A stretch of 64,000 bases of DNA from an uncultured Oscillospiraceae bacterium (GCA_934486875.1 CAKSPU010000006.1:1-64000); one strand, 5' to 3'. Counted from the stretch's first letter, positions 8,297 to 16,090 are shown. Numbers and translations: made by a program. Notes: generated from the letters alone by a model not told the origin.

Positions 8297-9976
8297 TTAA
8301 ATGACCTGACAAACAAAACCGCTGTCAAGCAGTACATTTTCATTAAGCAGATAGACCGCATTTATAAGTGCAACCACCATATCTACCTTGCCCGCACTCC
8401 GCTTTTTGTTTACATATTTGTTCAGATTTGTGTCCTCCGTGCATCTTGCATTCTCAAAAGAATTTTCAAGCAAAATGTTTTTCTCATACCTGAATTTCTG
8501 TGACAATATGTATTCCTTCAAAAGCTTTGTGGCAGGGTGCAGAACGCTTGAATGCTGCTTTACCAGCGTGCAGTTTATAGGGTTGTCCGCTGCTTCAAGC
8601 TTCTGCACCGTGGAAATTGCGTTGTATCGGTCAAAGCCTGCATCGGCAACAGTCACCCCGAATTTCTCTTCAAGATGAAGTATAAAATCCTCAACGAAGC
8701 TGTAATCAATGACCTCATCGCCGCAGCCGTAGCAGCAGCCCTCACGGATACACCGCCTGTAATCTATCTTTTCATTTTTGCTCTTGATATCAATGCGCTC
8801 TTTGGGGATAAATCCGAAAACCGCAGCGTGTATAAGCCCCTCATCATCGCTTGTCACCATTGCAACAGCCGTGTTATCTTCCGTCTGCGAAAGGTCAACG
8901 CCGAGATATACCGTCCTGCCGTTCCACCAGTCCCCGGGGTGCTCATATGCACAAAGCCTTACAGCATCAATGTTCACATACCCCTCAGAGCCAACACCCT
9001 TGTATCTGATGTTGTTGTGCTTGCAAAGATAATTCTCACGCTTGTTCTCATAAAGAACAGCCATTGTGCGCATTTTCTTTATCTCGTCAAACACATCGGG
9101 ATTTCTCACCGCTACGGGGTTTGATTGATATATGACCCTGTCGTCTGTCTCCCAGTCTTTTATAAGCTCGTCATCGGGTTCATAAAGCAGAGCAAAAACA
9201 CTGTCTATCTCGACTATCCCGTCAAGCATCTTTTTCGCAAGGTCAATTTCATCAATAAGCACGTTGTTTTCATTGGGGTATTGGGTGCTTATGATGATAC
9301 CCAGCTTGTTTTTCAGTGTTATTTGAGAGGAGCGCATCGCCTCAACGGGATAGCTGTCAAGCGCCCCCGCCTCGTCCGCAAGGAATATGGTGGCAAGCTT
9401 GCCGTCCATACGGTCATTTGAGTATGCAAGGGGCGTGTATTCCGTGTCCGTGAGCTGACAGGTTATCATTTCACGGGTGATCTTGAAATGCTTCACAAGC
9501 AGGGGCGAGACCTTGATTATTTTTCTTACCGCAAGCCTCAGCTCGGAAGAAAGCTTGTAGTCGGGAGCAACGGAAAACAGTCGGGAAAATCTCGCCTCGC
9601 AGAGCATTGCGATTATGAATATTACCGCCGAAGTGAATGTCTTGTAATTCTTTCGTGAAATTTCAAGAAGTGCCGTTGTGTAAAGCCGCCGCCTGTTGTC
9701 TCTCCGAAATGTGCAGAACACCGCCATAATGAGCCACAGCGCATAGGGCTCAAGGGACACAAGCATATTTTTGCCCGTGTCGGGGTGCATCATAAGGGTG
9801 AGAATGCCCTTTATCCGCTCCCATTCCTTTTCGTTCACATATGCGGTATCACTTTCGCCGTCGGCAATTTCAAGCCAGTTCACAGCCTGCTTTTTTATGT
9901 ACCTGCCGACCTTGTCGTTGCCCTCCTCGATGCAGGATAAGGCATATTTGTACGCTGTAGTTTTTTCAATGCTCAC
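8297..9976 (-). CDS. Terminase large subunit
   Basis: This is the motor that cuts concatemeric DNA and pumps it into the prohead. The N-terminal ATPase carries a Walker A-like SRKNYKT and a Walker B IFLADEAG. The C-terminal nuclease starts with YLGVDLSQTEDNTA and includes VADAGFDRYN, consistent with the Terminase_1 family; the length (559 residues) is normal. I chose the GTG after GGAGGTGACAGG. An upstream in-frame TTG would only translate hairpin R2. The gene is far from its small subunit at 17.4-17.9 kb, an unusual arrangement. Confidence 0.95.
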   Translation of the reverse strand: MSIEKTTAYKYALSCIEEGNDKVGRYIKKQAVNWLEIADGESDTAYVNEKEWERIKGILTLMMHPDTGKNMLVSLEPYALWLIMAVFCTFRRDNRRRLYTTALLEISRKNYKTFTSAVIFIIAMLCEARFSRLFSVAPDYKLSSELRLAVRKIIKVSPLLVKHFKITREMITCQLTDTEYTPLAYSNDRMDGKLATIFLADEAGALDSYPVEAMRSSQITLKNKLGIIISTQYPNENNVLIDEIDLAKKMLDGIVEIDSVFALLYEPDDELIKDWETDDRVIYQSNPVAVRNPDVFDEIKKMRTMAVLYENKRENYLCKHNNIRYKGVGSEGYVNIDAVRLCAYEHPGDWWNGRTVYLGVDLSQTEDNTAVAMVTSDDEGLIHAAVFGFIPKERIDIKSKNEKIDYRRCIREGCCYGCGDEVIDYSFVEDFILHLEEKFGVTVADAGFDRYNAISTVQKLEAADNPINCTLVKQHSSVLHPATKLLKEYILSQKFRYEKNILLENSFENARCTEDTNLNKYVNKKRSAGKVDMVVALINAVYLLNENVLLDSGFVCQVI

Positions 9977-9990
9977 CCTGTCACCTCCGT

Positions 9991-10081
9991 TCGGGTATAA
10001 AAAATGCGCCCTTGCAATTGACTGCAAAAACGCATTTCAGATATTTTCAGTGCATAAAAATACCGCCCATTTCTGAGCGGT
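9991..10081 (-). repeat. Hairpin repeat R2 with second hairpin
   Basis: ATGCG (10004-10008) pairs with CGCAT (10031-10035) around TTGCA/TGCAA. On the minus strand the stem is followed by a T tract, ATACCCGA and the GGAGG of terL. A second stem, ACCGC (10062-10066) with GCGGT (10077-10081), lies beyond it, as at R1. R1 and R2 therefore bracket the terL-portal block. Confidence 0.85.
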
Positions 10082-10096
10082 GAAAATTATTTTGAC

Positions 10097-10366
10097 TTAT
10101 GACAGATATTTTTTAGTATTTTCAGTCTGCTTGAAAACAAGACCTTTGTCCGTTTTGGTGATAGTTAAAATTATCGGCATAGGAGTTTCATCAAGAAGCC
10201 CCATTTTTCCTTTCTCAGGATCGTGATATTGAAAAATAAGGTCATTCTTTCCCCAACATTTTGACATACTGCAAAGCTTGCCGAAATCAAGATTATTCTT
10301 CCGGCAATATAGTTGTATTTCTATAATATTATCATTGAATATCTTGCATTTTGTCACAGTTATCAT
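10097..10366 (-). CDS. Small phage protein, unknown (island gene 5)
   Basis: The 89-residue protein is the last gene of the small-gene island before terL. It starts at an ATG with only a weak GAG ribosome site and has no signal or membrane segment. I do not recognise it. It follows the second copy of the duplicated YFIDDRVIIP gene, just as the 70-residue gene follows the first copy. An immunity or accessory role is possible from context only. Confidence 0.6.
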   Translation of the reverse strand: MITVTKCKIFNDNIIEIQLYCRKNNLDFGKLCSMSKCWGKNDLIFQYHDPEKGKMGLLDETPMPIILTITKTDKGLVFKQTENTKKYLS

Positions 10367-10406
10367 CTCAATCGGTCTCGAAAATACAAAAATGTCTTTT
10401 CAAGCA

Positions 10407-10541
10407 TCAAATTTTTTTCTTCTTTGACTTGATTTCTTCTTCTAATTGTTTGATGCTTTTTTTCAGTTCCTCTCTTGACATCTTTTTAATATCATCGGGA
10501 ATAATTACTCTGTCATCAATAAAATACTTATTATCAGCCAT
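10407..10541 (-). CDS. Small protein of the FIDDRVIIP pair, copy 2
   Basis: The 44-residue product starts with MADNKYFIDDRVIIPDDIKK and ends in a Lys-rich helix. It shares the segment YFIDDRVIIPDxIKxMSxEE with the 50-residue product at 10873-11025, so the two are duplicates. A GAGGGAAA site precedes the ATG. The conserved head with a variable charged tail suggests a small adaptor. I know no function for it. Confidence 0.7.
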   Translation of the reverse strand: MADNKYFIDDRVIIPDDIKKMSREELKKSIKQLEEEIKSKKKKI

Positions 10542-10592
10542 TTTATTTTTCCCTCAAAAAAGTCAAGAATAATCCTTTGTGCGGCATTTATT

Positions 10593-10805
10593 TTAAAGCG
10601 CCAAATCAACTATTTGCTCGGCGATTTTACCCCTTAATGAAACAGCAGTATTATTATTCTCTGCTTTTTCATATTCTCTGCCCTCAATGACCATACACTC
10701 CATTTTTATTTTGTGCCAATCATCTTTTGTCATAGCGGCTATGCCTTTTTCGGAAAGAGAAAAGGTATCAAAAAGAAATTTTTTCTGTTCTGCGGAAAGT
10801 TTCAT
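10593..10805 (-). CDS. Small phage protein, unknown (island gene 3)
   Basis: The 70-residue protein is predicted to be helical and starts at an ATG seven bases after AGGAGGC, a strong ribosome site. It lies between the two copies of the FIDDRVIIP gene. There is no recognisable domain. Its place downstream of the JAB-domain gene makes it a candidate partner of that protein, which is an inference only. Confidence 0.65.
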   Translation of the reverse strand: MKLSAEQKKFLFDTFSLSEKGIAAMTKDDWHKIKMECMVIEGREYEKAENNNTAVSLRGKIAEQIVDLAL

Positions 10806-10872
10806 AAAATTGCCTCCTATTTATTCACAGCAACGGTTATAATTATTCCGCTGTCGCTTAAAATAAGGCAAA

Positions 10873-11025
10873 TTACTTTTGCATATTTTTAAGAATTTTT
10901 TCTTTTTCAGCTTTAGCAATTTTTTCAAGGCGTGCTATTTCTGCAAGCCTTTCTTCATGAGACATATTTTTGATTTTGTCAGGGATTATTACTCTGTCAT
11001 CAATGAAATATTCCTTTTCACTCAT
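10873..11025 (-). CDS. Small protein of the FIDDRVIIP pair, copy 1
   Basis: The 50-residue product starts with MSEKEYFIDDRVIIPDKIKN and continues as a charged helix. The ATG follows GAGGAGGTG, and the gene begins five bases after the JAB-domain gene ends. The first 20 residues match the 44-residue product at 10407-10541 closely, while the tails differ. Two diverged copies kept open in both frames argue that the product is real. Confidence 0.72.
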   Translation of the reverse strand: MSEKEYFIDDRVIIPDKIKNMSHEERLAEIARLEKIAKAEKEKILKNMQK

Positions 11026-11029
11026 AGCA

Positions 11030-11770
11030 CTACACCTCCTCAAAATGTATCATATGATTTTCTTGAAGCTTTTCAAGAGACTTTATCTGAGCATCAAATT
11101 CTGTATATCCATTATCAACATATTCACCTATATACAAATTATAAAGTGATTTGCTGACAGACTGCTGAGATGAATATTTAAACACACATCCATTGTGGCA
11201 CACAACAATTCCGAAGTCATATTTATTTTTATAGCAGGAATTGAAATCATCAATACTTGGCGGCATACTGCTGGGGTGTGTATGTAAAGTAACGATGTTT
11301 TCATTTAGATTGATTGTATTCTTGATTTTTTCGGTATAAATTATCGCTCTTTCCTCTTTACTGTCAGTAACGGAAAGAATTATTTTACCCGTTTTGCCAT
11401 CGATCCAATACATATCCTCAAGCTCTGTTCCGCTTCGATGTTTCAAAGCAGCTTTTGAACATTCATATAAAGCTTTATTAACAGCAGGATTATCACTCAG
11501 ATCATCAAATTTTCTGCGATACTCGCCGCCGTCAATATAGGTCTTATTAACAAGAGTATCTTTATTGCGCCCATAGCGTTGATATTCAAGAGCCACTTTC
11601 TCACTTCCTGCTTTTATTTTACCACTTTGGAGCCCACTTGTCAAGCCGTTTCCCGAACAAAAACGCCCCTTTTCATCGTGGTAAGGGTTAAATCTGACTT
11701 CCACAGTTTTCGCTCCAAACCTCCGCCATTCGGAAGGAAGAAACCAGCGTGGGGATTTGTAGATGTTCAT
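11030..11770 (-). CDS. RFNPYHD-GRF protein with JAB metallopeptidase-like domain
   Basis: The first 40 residues carry RFNPYHDEKGRFCSG, shared with the 181-residue protein near portal. The C-terminal half contains HTHPSSMPPSIDD, close to the JAMM/JAB zinc signature (HxHP...S..D) with one residue less in the spacer; a Glu-containing strand (SKEERAIIYTE) lies upstream, as in that fold. JAB enzymes cleave isopeptide or peptide bonds. The ATG is eight bases from AAGGA, and a TAA precedes it closely. I infer a head-associated or delivered effector. Catalytic activity is not proven. Confidence 0.72.
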   Translation of the reverse strand: MNIYKSPRWFLPSEWRRFGAKTVEVRFNPYHDEKGRFCSGNGLTSGLQSGKIKAGSEKVALEYQRYGRNKDTLVNKTYIDGGEYRRKFDDLSDNPAVNKALYECSKAALKHRSGTELEDMYWIDGKTGKIILSVTDSKEERAIIYTEKIKNTINLNENIVTLHTHPSSMPPSIDDFNSCYKNKYDFGIVVCHNGCVFKYSSQQSVSKSLYNLYIGEYVDNGYTEFDAQIKSLEKLQENHMIHFEEV

Positions 11771-11782
11771 AATCACTTGTCC

Positions 11783-12310
11783 TTACTCAAACAGCGTAGA
11801 CCGCCTGTGCATAAAATCATAGCACTCATTCAGAAATTCCCTGCCCTTGCCGTCACTGCGGCTGAGCACCCTGTACTTCACAGCGTCAGCCAGCAGCATA
11901 CGGAAATCAAGTATATCAAGCTCGGCTATTTTGTCAAAAGACAAGCCCGAATGCTCATACACAAGCCGCTCCCCGTAGGTTATAACAGGAAGTCTGCACT
12001 CCTCTCCGCCGTCCATTCCGAAAGCCTTCGGCAAGCCGAAAATGTCGATGTTGTCCCCGCAGTATTTTTCCACCGCCTCACGGTATGCCGCCATAAGCTT
12101 CATCGTTCCCGTAATGCCTATGACCCTGATATCGGCATCGGGAGCAATTTCACCGAGAATGGCACTGAGAGCGTTCCTGTCAAGTCCGCCCCCTGCCGCA
12201 AGCATTATCCTGTCATACGTCCTCTTGCTGCATATATGCCCCCTCACCGCCCCCACAGGGGGGCAGGGAAGCATAAACACAGGCTTTTTAAATGGCGATA
12301 CGGATATCAT
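11783..12310 (-). CDS. Probable tail assembly protein
   Basis: The 175-residue protein starts at an ATG overlapping the stop of the tail tube gene (TAATG). In siphovirus order, the gene after the tail tube is the tail assembly chaperone. I see no slippery sequence that would give the usual frameshifted longer form. Its helical C-terminal part (about residues 120-170) fits a chaperone but is not diagnostic. Confidence 0.5.
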   Translation of the reverse strand: MISVSPFKKPVFMLPCPPVGAVRGHICSKRTYDRIMLAAGGGLDRNALSAILGEIAPDADIRVIGITGTMKLMAAYREAVEKYCGDNIDIFGLPKAFGMDGGEECRLPVITYGERLVYEHSGLSFDKIAELDILDFRMLLADAVKYRVLSRSDGKGREFLNECYDFMHRRSTLFE

Positions 12311-13020
12311 TATTCCTTACCGCTTTCATCAGCGGCTACAGCCTTATCGGTATCGGAAGCCACCTGTCTGTCGGGAGATGCATCAGTTGTCTGACTTGCC
12401 GCCGCCGCTGCAAGAGCGTCCCAGTCTGTGTCCTTGGGGCAGTCGATGAACATTGCAAGTCTGCCTGCATCGTTAAGAGATTCAAGATCATATGTGCAGG
12501 GGAAAGGCGTAACGGCATTCTGTTTCCATACAGCGTCAAAACCGCTTGTGTTCTTGCCGATGCAGATAACAACAGTGTCGCCGTATGCATTATCATCGTG
12601 CTTGAAAATAAGCACGTGAGGGGTCTCGTCAATGTCGCCCACGCCGCCAACAGTGGTGATACTGAAATTATCCACCTTGCAGTTCTTTGCAGTGGGATAC
12701 TGCTTTGAAATGGTCTCCGCATTCGCATTGTAAAGGGATATCTTGACGCTGGCATTTTCCTCGTTGATAACGTTTGTCTTTATCTCGCCAAGGTCGCTCT
12801 GGTCCTGAAGCTTGTTTGTGGACACATTGAACTGATAGCCGTCCTTAAGATAGCCTATCTGATATGTTTTGTTGAGCCTTGCAGCGATAAACTGCACAAG
12901 CTTGTCTTTCTCATCCTTTGTGATGTTCTTGGGATCCTTAGGCATAGGAAAAGTGGACTTGTCATAGTCATCACTGTAAAATCTTCCCGAGCCATAATAG
13001 CACTTGTTATCCATTTTCAT
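12310..13020 (-). CDS. Major tail (tube) protein
   Basis: This 236-residue protein most likely polymerises into the tail tube. It follows the tail terminator-like gene with a four-base overlap, the standard place, and has the beta-rich composition of tube proteins up to about residue 190. A low-complexity Ala/Asp/Ser tail follows, as found in tube proteins with an extra C-terminal extension. Assignment rests on order, length and composition. Confidence 0.75.
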   Translation of the reverse strand: MKMDNKCYYGSGRFYSDDYDKSTFPMPKDPKNITKDEKDKLVQFIAARLNKTYQIGYLKDGYQFNVSTNKLQDQSDLGEIKTNVINEENASVKISLYNANAETISKQYPTAKNCKVDNFSITTVGGVGDIDETPHVLIFKHDDNAYGDTVVICIGKNTSGFDAVWKQNAVTPFPCTYDLESLNDAGRLAMFIDCPKDTDWDALAAAAASQTTDASPDRQVASDTDKAVAADESGKE

Positions 13021-13358
13021 TCCTCCATATTCTCATTCATATTGAAAGTGTACTGCGTGAAGAAAAGCCCGTTTGAGCTGTCATAATCACTCACACTTGT
13101 GAAATTCCCCATAGGTCTGACAGCATTTTCAAAAGCCTTTTCGTTCTCAAAATCCTTTGCCGTTTTTGTGTCACGGTAAAAGAATGTGACATTCAGCGGA
13201 TAGCACCGTATAAATGCCATTTCGTCCGCCCCGTCAAATGTCTTGTTCGGGATATCATAAGTCGCAAAGCTGTGAGCATTCGGAACCGCTCTGTAGCTGT
13301 GCCATTCAAGCCCCAAACCAAGTTCTTTCACAACAGCAAGTATATCAGCCGTGCTCAT
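13017..13358 (-). CDS. Tail terminator / minor tail protein
   Basis: The 113-residue product lies between the head-closure gene and the tail tube gene, with four-base overlaps on both sides. That is the place of the tail terminator that caps the tube and joins it to the head. Size and mixed alpha/beta pattern are compatible with that role. No specific motif is visible. Confidence 0.65.
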   Translation of the reverse strand: MSTADILAVVKELGLGLEWHSYRAVPNAHSFATYDIPNKTFDGADEMAFIRCYPLNVTFFYRDTKTAKDFENEKAFENAVRPMGNFTSVSDYDSSNGLFFTQYTFNMNENMEE

Positions 13359-13684
13359 TCTCCGTCCTCCTCCGTGTATATCCTCTTCGCCCTGAATATT
13401 ACCTCTCTGTGCTCAAATCGAACGTCATCAGCAGGGGAAAGCAGCTCATACTTCACACCGCCGCAAATAATTCTGTACTGCATCGGCGTTATCCGCATAA
13501 GTGCAGGCTGATAGCGGCAGGACACCGTTACAGTGAGCGCCGCCTCATATCCCGCATTTGCGATAAAGAACCCGTTGCCGCTCACGCCGTTTATGTAGGC
13601 ATAGCAGGAAAGCACATCTTTCCATTCTATGCCGTCAGAGCTTTTCTGAAATGTAATGCGGGCGTTCATTCTGTCGGTGTTCAC
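13355..13684 (-). CDS. Head-tail adaptor (head closure protein)
   Basis: The 109-residue protein is beta-rich and begins with a stretch (RMNARITFQKSSDGIEW) typical of SPP1 gp16-like head closure proteins. Its last part (RFEHREVIFRAKRIYTEEDG) resembles the conserved end of that family. Four-base overlaps with the genes on both sides put it in the connector operon. Confidence 0.75.
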   Translation of the reverse strand: MNTDRMNARITFQKSSDGIEWKDVLSCYAYINGVSGNGFFIANAGYEAALTVTVSCRYQPALMRITPMQYRIICGGVKYELLSPADDVRFEHREVIFRAKRIYTEEDGE

Positions 13685-13965
13685 AGATAATTCCTCCTGT
13701 GCATCGCCATAATATTTTCTGCGGTCTGATTGGGCTTGACGTTCTCAGCGTTCATCGTCCGCTCGTTGTACATACTTCCGCATATGCAGCAGAAAGCATA
13801 GACCATTTCGGGGTATCTGTCGAGCTCCTCGGCAGTAAGTGACATCTGAGACATCATATAGCCCTTTGCAGCGTCCATTATGGAAAGAAGCATCTCGTCA
13901 TCGTAATCATAGTCAATTCTCAGGCTCTGTTTTACGCTTTCGAGTGTCACCGTGCTTACTGTCAT
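13681..13965 (-). CDS. Head-tail connector (gp6-like, DNA packaging)
   Basis: The 94-residue protein starts with VTLESVKQSLRIDYDYDDE, the opening helix of the gp6/QLRG connector family, and continues with a helical bundle (LLSIMDAAKGYM). It would form a ring under the portal. The start follows CGAGGTGGG and lies 53 bases inside the preceding 60-residue gene. Confidence 0.82.
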   Translation of the reverse strand: MTVSTVTLESVKQSLRIDYDYDDEMLLSIMDAAKGYMMSQMSLTAEELDRYPEMVYAFCCICGSMYNERTMNAENVKPNQTAENIMAMHRRNYL

Positions 13966-14095
13966 TTGTTCCCACCTCGCTCACATATCCGCAAGAGAGC
14001 AGGTCGGAGAGAGCCGCCGAAGCTTCAAGCTCTCTCTCCTCGCCCTTCCTCATAACAATATCGCCCGCAAAGCTCACATTAGCCTTGATAAGCAT
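13913..14095 (-). CDS. Small capsid-downstream protein
   Basis: The 60-residue product lies directly after the capsid gene. Small proteins with a similar opening (MLIKANVSFAG, then an acidic stretch and a short helix) commonly occur at this place in Firmicutes phages. It overlaps the connector gene by 53 bases in another frame. Function is unknown. Confidence 0.65.
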   Translation of the reverse strand: MLIKANVSFAGDIVMRKGEERELEASAALSDLLSCGYVSEVGTNDSKHGDTRKRKTEPEN

Positions 14096-14108
14096 ATATC
14101 ATCACTCC

Positions 14109-15254
14109 TTATGTGGGGCAGCTTACGGTAACGTATGCCTCGGAATTTACAGGTCTGCCGTCGATCCACATAATGGAAAGAATGCCCTTCATTCCAAAGT
14201 CGGCATACTTCTCGTTGAGTACCTGCATAGACACATCGGGGTTAAGGTTTACCTTGTAAGCCCTGCCAAAATCGCCGAAGAGAATAGGCTTTGTCTCCGA
14301 GCCGATGTTGTCCATAGCGTCGGAAATAAGAACAGGCTTACCGAGGATAAAGCCTGCATAGCCGCTTGTGAGATTTTCGTTCTGGTGGAAAATATATCTG
14401 CCGCTGCCGTCTGTAAGGAGTCTGATAGCGCAGAGCGTGTCATTTGACATTATCCATACAGCCTCCTGCTGATATGCCGCCTTGAGCTTGTGGTATATCT
14501 TCACGATCTCGTCCGCAGTAACAGCAGTCTTTGACGCAAGAGTGAACGCCGTGCCTGCTGTGGTAAGACCGTAAGGCTTGCCCGAGCCGTCGCCCTTGAT
14601 GATAGCAGTCTCAGCCTTAAGAGCAAAATCACGCTCAGTCTGATACATAACCTCACTTGCGATGTCAAACTCATTCTGATTGATAAGCTCGATAGAGAGC
14701 TTGGAAAGTGCAGTCAGCTTGTGATGTCCGATCTCGATAGTTGTAAACTTTGCATCGGAAGCGGTGATCTCTGCAATTTCGTCAGTCCAGCCTGCGGATA
14801 TCTTGTTGCTGCTGTCGGAAACGATCTGCTTGTATGTACCCTTGGAATTTACAACGGAAACCATATTCAGCACGCCCGAAAGTGCCACAGTATCGTGAAT
14901 GATGTCCTGTGAAAATTCAGTGGGAACGATGTTTCCCGTGCCTGCAACAGTCATTTCGCCCGCTCTCAGCTCATTTCCTCTGATAAAATCGGAAACGATA
15001 TCCTTTGCGGCTCTTGTTTCAACATCGTTCTCTGCGCCGTCATCGCCGCCCTCGTCATCATTGGCGGAAAGCCCCGCCGCCTGTGCTCTCTTCTCAGCTT
15101 CGATAGTCGCATTGAGGGAACTGAGCTCACCCTCCAGCTTTTCAAATTCCGCCTGCTCCTCGGCGCTGAAAGCTCTCTTCTCGTCCTTGATTGCACCGAT
15201 AAGCTCCGCCATTCTGCGCTTAACAGCGCCCCTTCTTTCAATAAGTTCTTTCAT
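14109..15254 (-). CDS. Major capsid protein (HK97 gp5 family)
   Basis: The 381-residue protein builds the icosahedral shell. Residues 1-65 form a coiled coil, the delta scaffold domain normally removed by the prohead protease. An acidic linker follows (about 65-80), then the HK97 core from ETRAAKDIVSDFIRGNE, with a later KGDGSGKPYGLTT segment typical of the family. The ATG has a GGAGGT site. The protease gene lies upstream, separated by three small accessory genes, so the normal protease-capsid contact has been interrupted by insertions. Confidence 0.96.
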   Translation of the reverse strand: MKELIERRGAVKRRMAELIGAIKDEKRAFSAEEQAEFEKLEGELSSLNATIEAEKRAQAAGLSANDDEGGDDGAENDVETRAAKDIVSDFIRGNELRAGEMTVAGTGNIVPTEFSQDIIHDTVALSGVLNMVSVVNSKGTYKQIVSDSSNKISAGWTDEIAEITASDAKFTTIEIGHHKLTALSKLSIELINQNEFDIASEVMYQTERDFALKAETAIIKGDGSGKPYGLTTAGTAFTLASKTAVTADEIVKIYHKLKAAYQQEAVWIMSNDTLCAIRLLTDGSGRYIFHQNENLTSGYAGFILGKPVLISDAMDNIGSETKPILFGDFGRAYKVNLNPDVSMQVLNEKYADFGMKGILSIMWIDGRPVNSEAYVTVSCPT

Positions 15255-15258
15255 CTGA

Positions 15259-15306
15259 TTACCTCCGTTTTTTATGTTCTGTTTGTACGTACCCCTCGGA
15301 GGTCAC
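15259..15306 (-). CDS. Possible 15-residue leader peptide before capsid gene
   Basis: A GTG six bases after CGGAGGGC opens a 15-codon frame whose stop lies in the ribosome site of the capsid gene. Terminating ribosomes could hand over to the capsid start. The evidence is only the ribosome site and the overlap. Confidence 0.3.
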   Translation of the reverse strand: MTSEGYVQTEHKKRR

Positions 15307-15318
15307 GCCCTCCGTTTC

Positions 15319-15355
15319 GGGCATAAAAAGAGCGCATACCCTTGCGAGTGTGCGC
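15319..15355 (-). repeat. Divergent hairpin repeat R4
   Basis: GCGCA (15332-15336) pairs with TGCGC (15351-15355). The edge reads TTTCGGGCATAAAAAG, one change from the TTCGGGTATAAAAA edge of R2 and R5. The inner core differs (CCCTTGCGAG). It lies at the end of the 62-residue gene and before the capsid leader. Confidence 0.65.
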
Positions 15356-15361
15356 ATATCA

Positions 15362-15550
15362 TTATCCGATAGCCCTGTGTTTTTCATCATAAATGCACTT
15401 TACCTGCTCGCTCGGAGCAATGAAAATTGCTCTTCCCTTTTCATCGGCACATACAACAAGTTTTCCGTTATGCTTATAACAGGAACATTTAATCTTGATG
15501 ATCTCACCGCTTACAAATTTGATTACCGCAATTATGCTGTTATCTTCCAT
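15362..15550 (-). CDS. Small phage protein, unknown (accessory)
   Basis: The 62-residue product starts at an ATG with the strong site AAAGGGGGTGAGA, supplied by hairpin repeat R5. It contains SGEIIKIKCSCYKHNG, loosely like the N-terminal part of the protein at 16091-16798 (TSGDVICIKL). Both ends of the gene are marked by hairpin repeats (R4 and R5), so it looks like an inserted cassette. An upstream TTG start would only translate the repeat. Confidence 0.65.
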   Translation of the reverse strand: MEDNSIIAVIKFVSGEIIKIKCSCYKHNGKLVVCADEKGRAIFIAPSEQVKCIYDEKHRAIG

Positions 15551-15566
15551 ATTCTCACCCCCTTTC

Positions 15567-15609
15567 GGGTATAAAAAATGCGTCCTTGCAATTGACTGCA
15601 AAAACGCAT
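15567..15609 (-). repeat. Hairpin repeat R5
   Basis: ATGCGT (15578-15583) pairs with ACGCAT (15604-15609) around TTGCA (15586-15590) and TGCAA (15597-15601). On the minus strand a T tract, ATACCCGA and AAAGGGGGTG follow. The sequence is almost identical to R2 over about 40 bases. Confidence 0.88.
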
Positions 15610-15616
15610 TTTTTAT

Positions 15617-16033
15617 TTAATTTTTTTGCTGACATGTTCGGAACCTTGGACGATGCCCTTGTAAAGCGAATGTATATTTTCTCCTCATAACAGGAACGAA
15701 GTCCCTAACTTTAATAAGCTCTCCCTGATCAATCCGATATATCGGAATATCATAATATATAGCGGCATTAAGCTCAAGCCGACATTCTCTTTCAAACTCC
15801 CAATCTTCGCCGAGGACCAGTATATCAGCATCTGCAATTGTTTCTAAAGCTTTTGAAAGAAATTTCAGATGAATGCAGCCGCTTTTAGGGACATAATCCT
15901 TGAAATAGCTGTCAAGTACCTCTACCGCTTCTTCAAATTGCTCTGAGGCTTTGACAATTATATTGTTTCTTTCTGCAAAAAGCTTCTCATTTGACTTGTC
16001 TCTTGCAGACTGAGAAATAAACAGCTTTATCAT
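15617..16033 (-). CDS. DUF4406-like protein (nucleoside deoxyribosyltransferase fold)
   Basis: The 138-residue product starts with KLFISQSARDKSNEKL, the signature of DUF4406 proteins, which resemble nucleoside 2-deoxyribosyltransferases. It is a diverged copy of the C-terminal part of the next upstream gene product (KLFISQPMRGKSNEEI). Both copies share the same ribosome site, AAGGAGCTGACAAT here and AAGGAACTGATAAT there. The ribosome site lies at the foot of hairpin R6. The substrate is unknown; a role in altering nucleotide pools or in counter-defence is possible. Confidence 0.75.
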   Translation of the reverse strand: MIKLFISQSARDKSNEKLFAERNNIIVKASEQFEEAVEVLDSYFKDYVPKSGCIHLKFLSKALETIADADILVLGEDWEFERECRLELNAAIYYDIPIYRIDQGELIKVRDFVPVMRRKYTFALQGHRPRFRTCQQKN

Positions 16034-16045
16034 ATTGTCAGCTCC

Positions 16046-16070
16046 TTTGCAATTGACTGCAAAAACGCAT
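16046..16070 (-). repeat. Half copy of hairpin repeat R6
   Basis: TTTGCA (16046-16051) and TGCAAA (16058-16063) form the inner stem, followed by ACGCAT as in R5. The opposite ATGCG arm is missing and replaced by the ribosome site of the DUF4406-like gene, so the stem foot touches AAAGGAG. Confidence 0.75.
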
Positions 16071-16090
16071 TTTATGTTTAACGTTTTTAG

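Noticed and set aside
9977..10027. N-terminal extension of TerL beginning QSIARAHFLYP
   Set aside because: The extension is a translation of hairpin R2; the same residues appear before the unrelated gene at 15550. The GTG at 9976 has a proper ribosome site.
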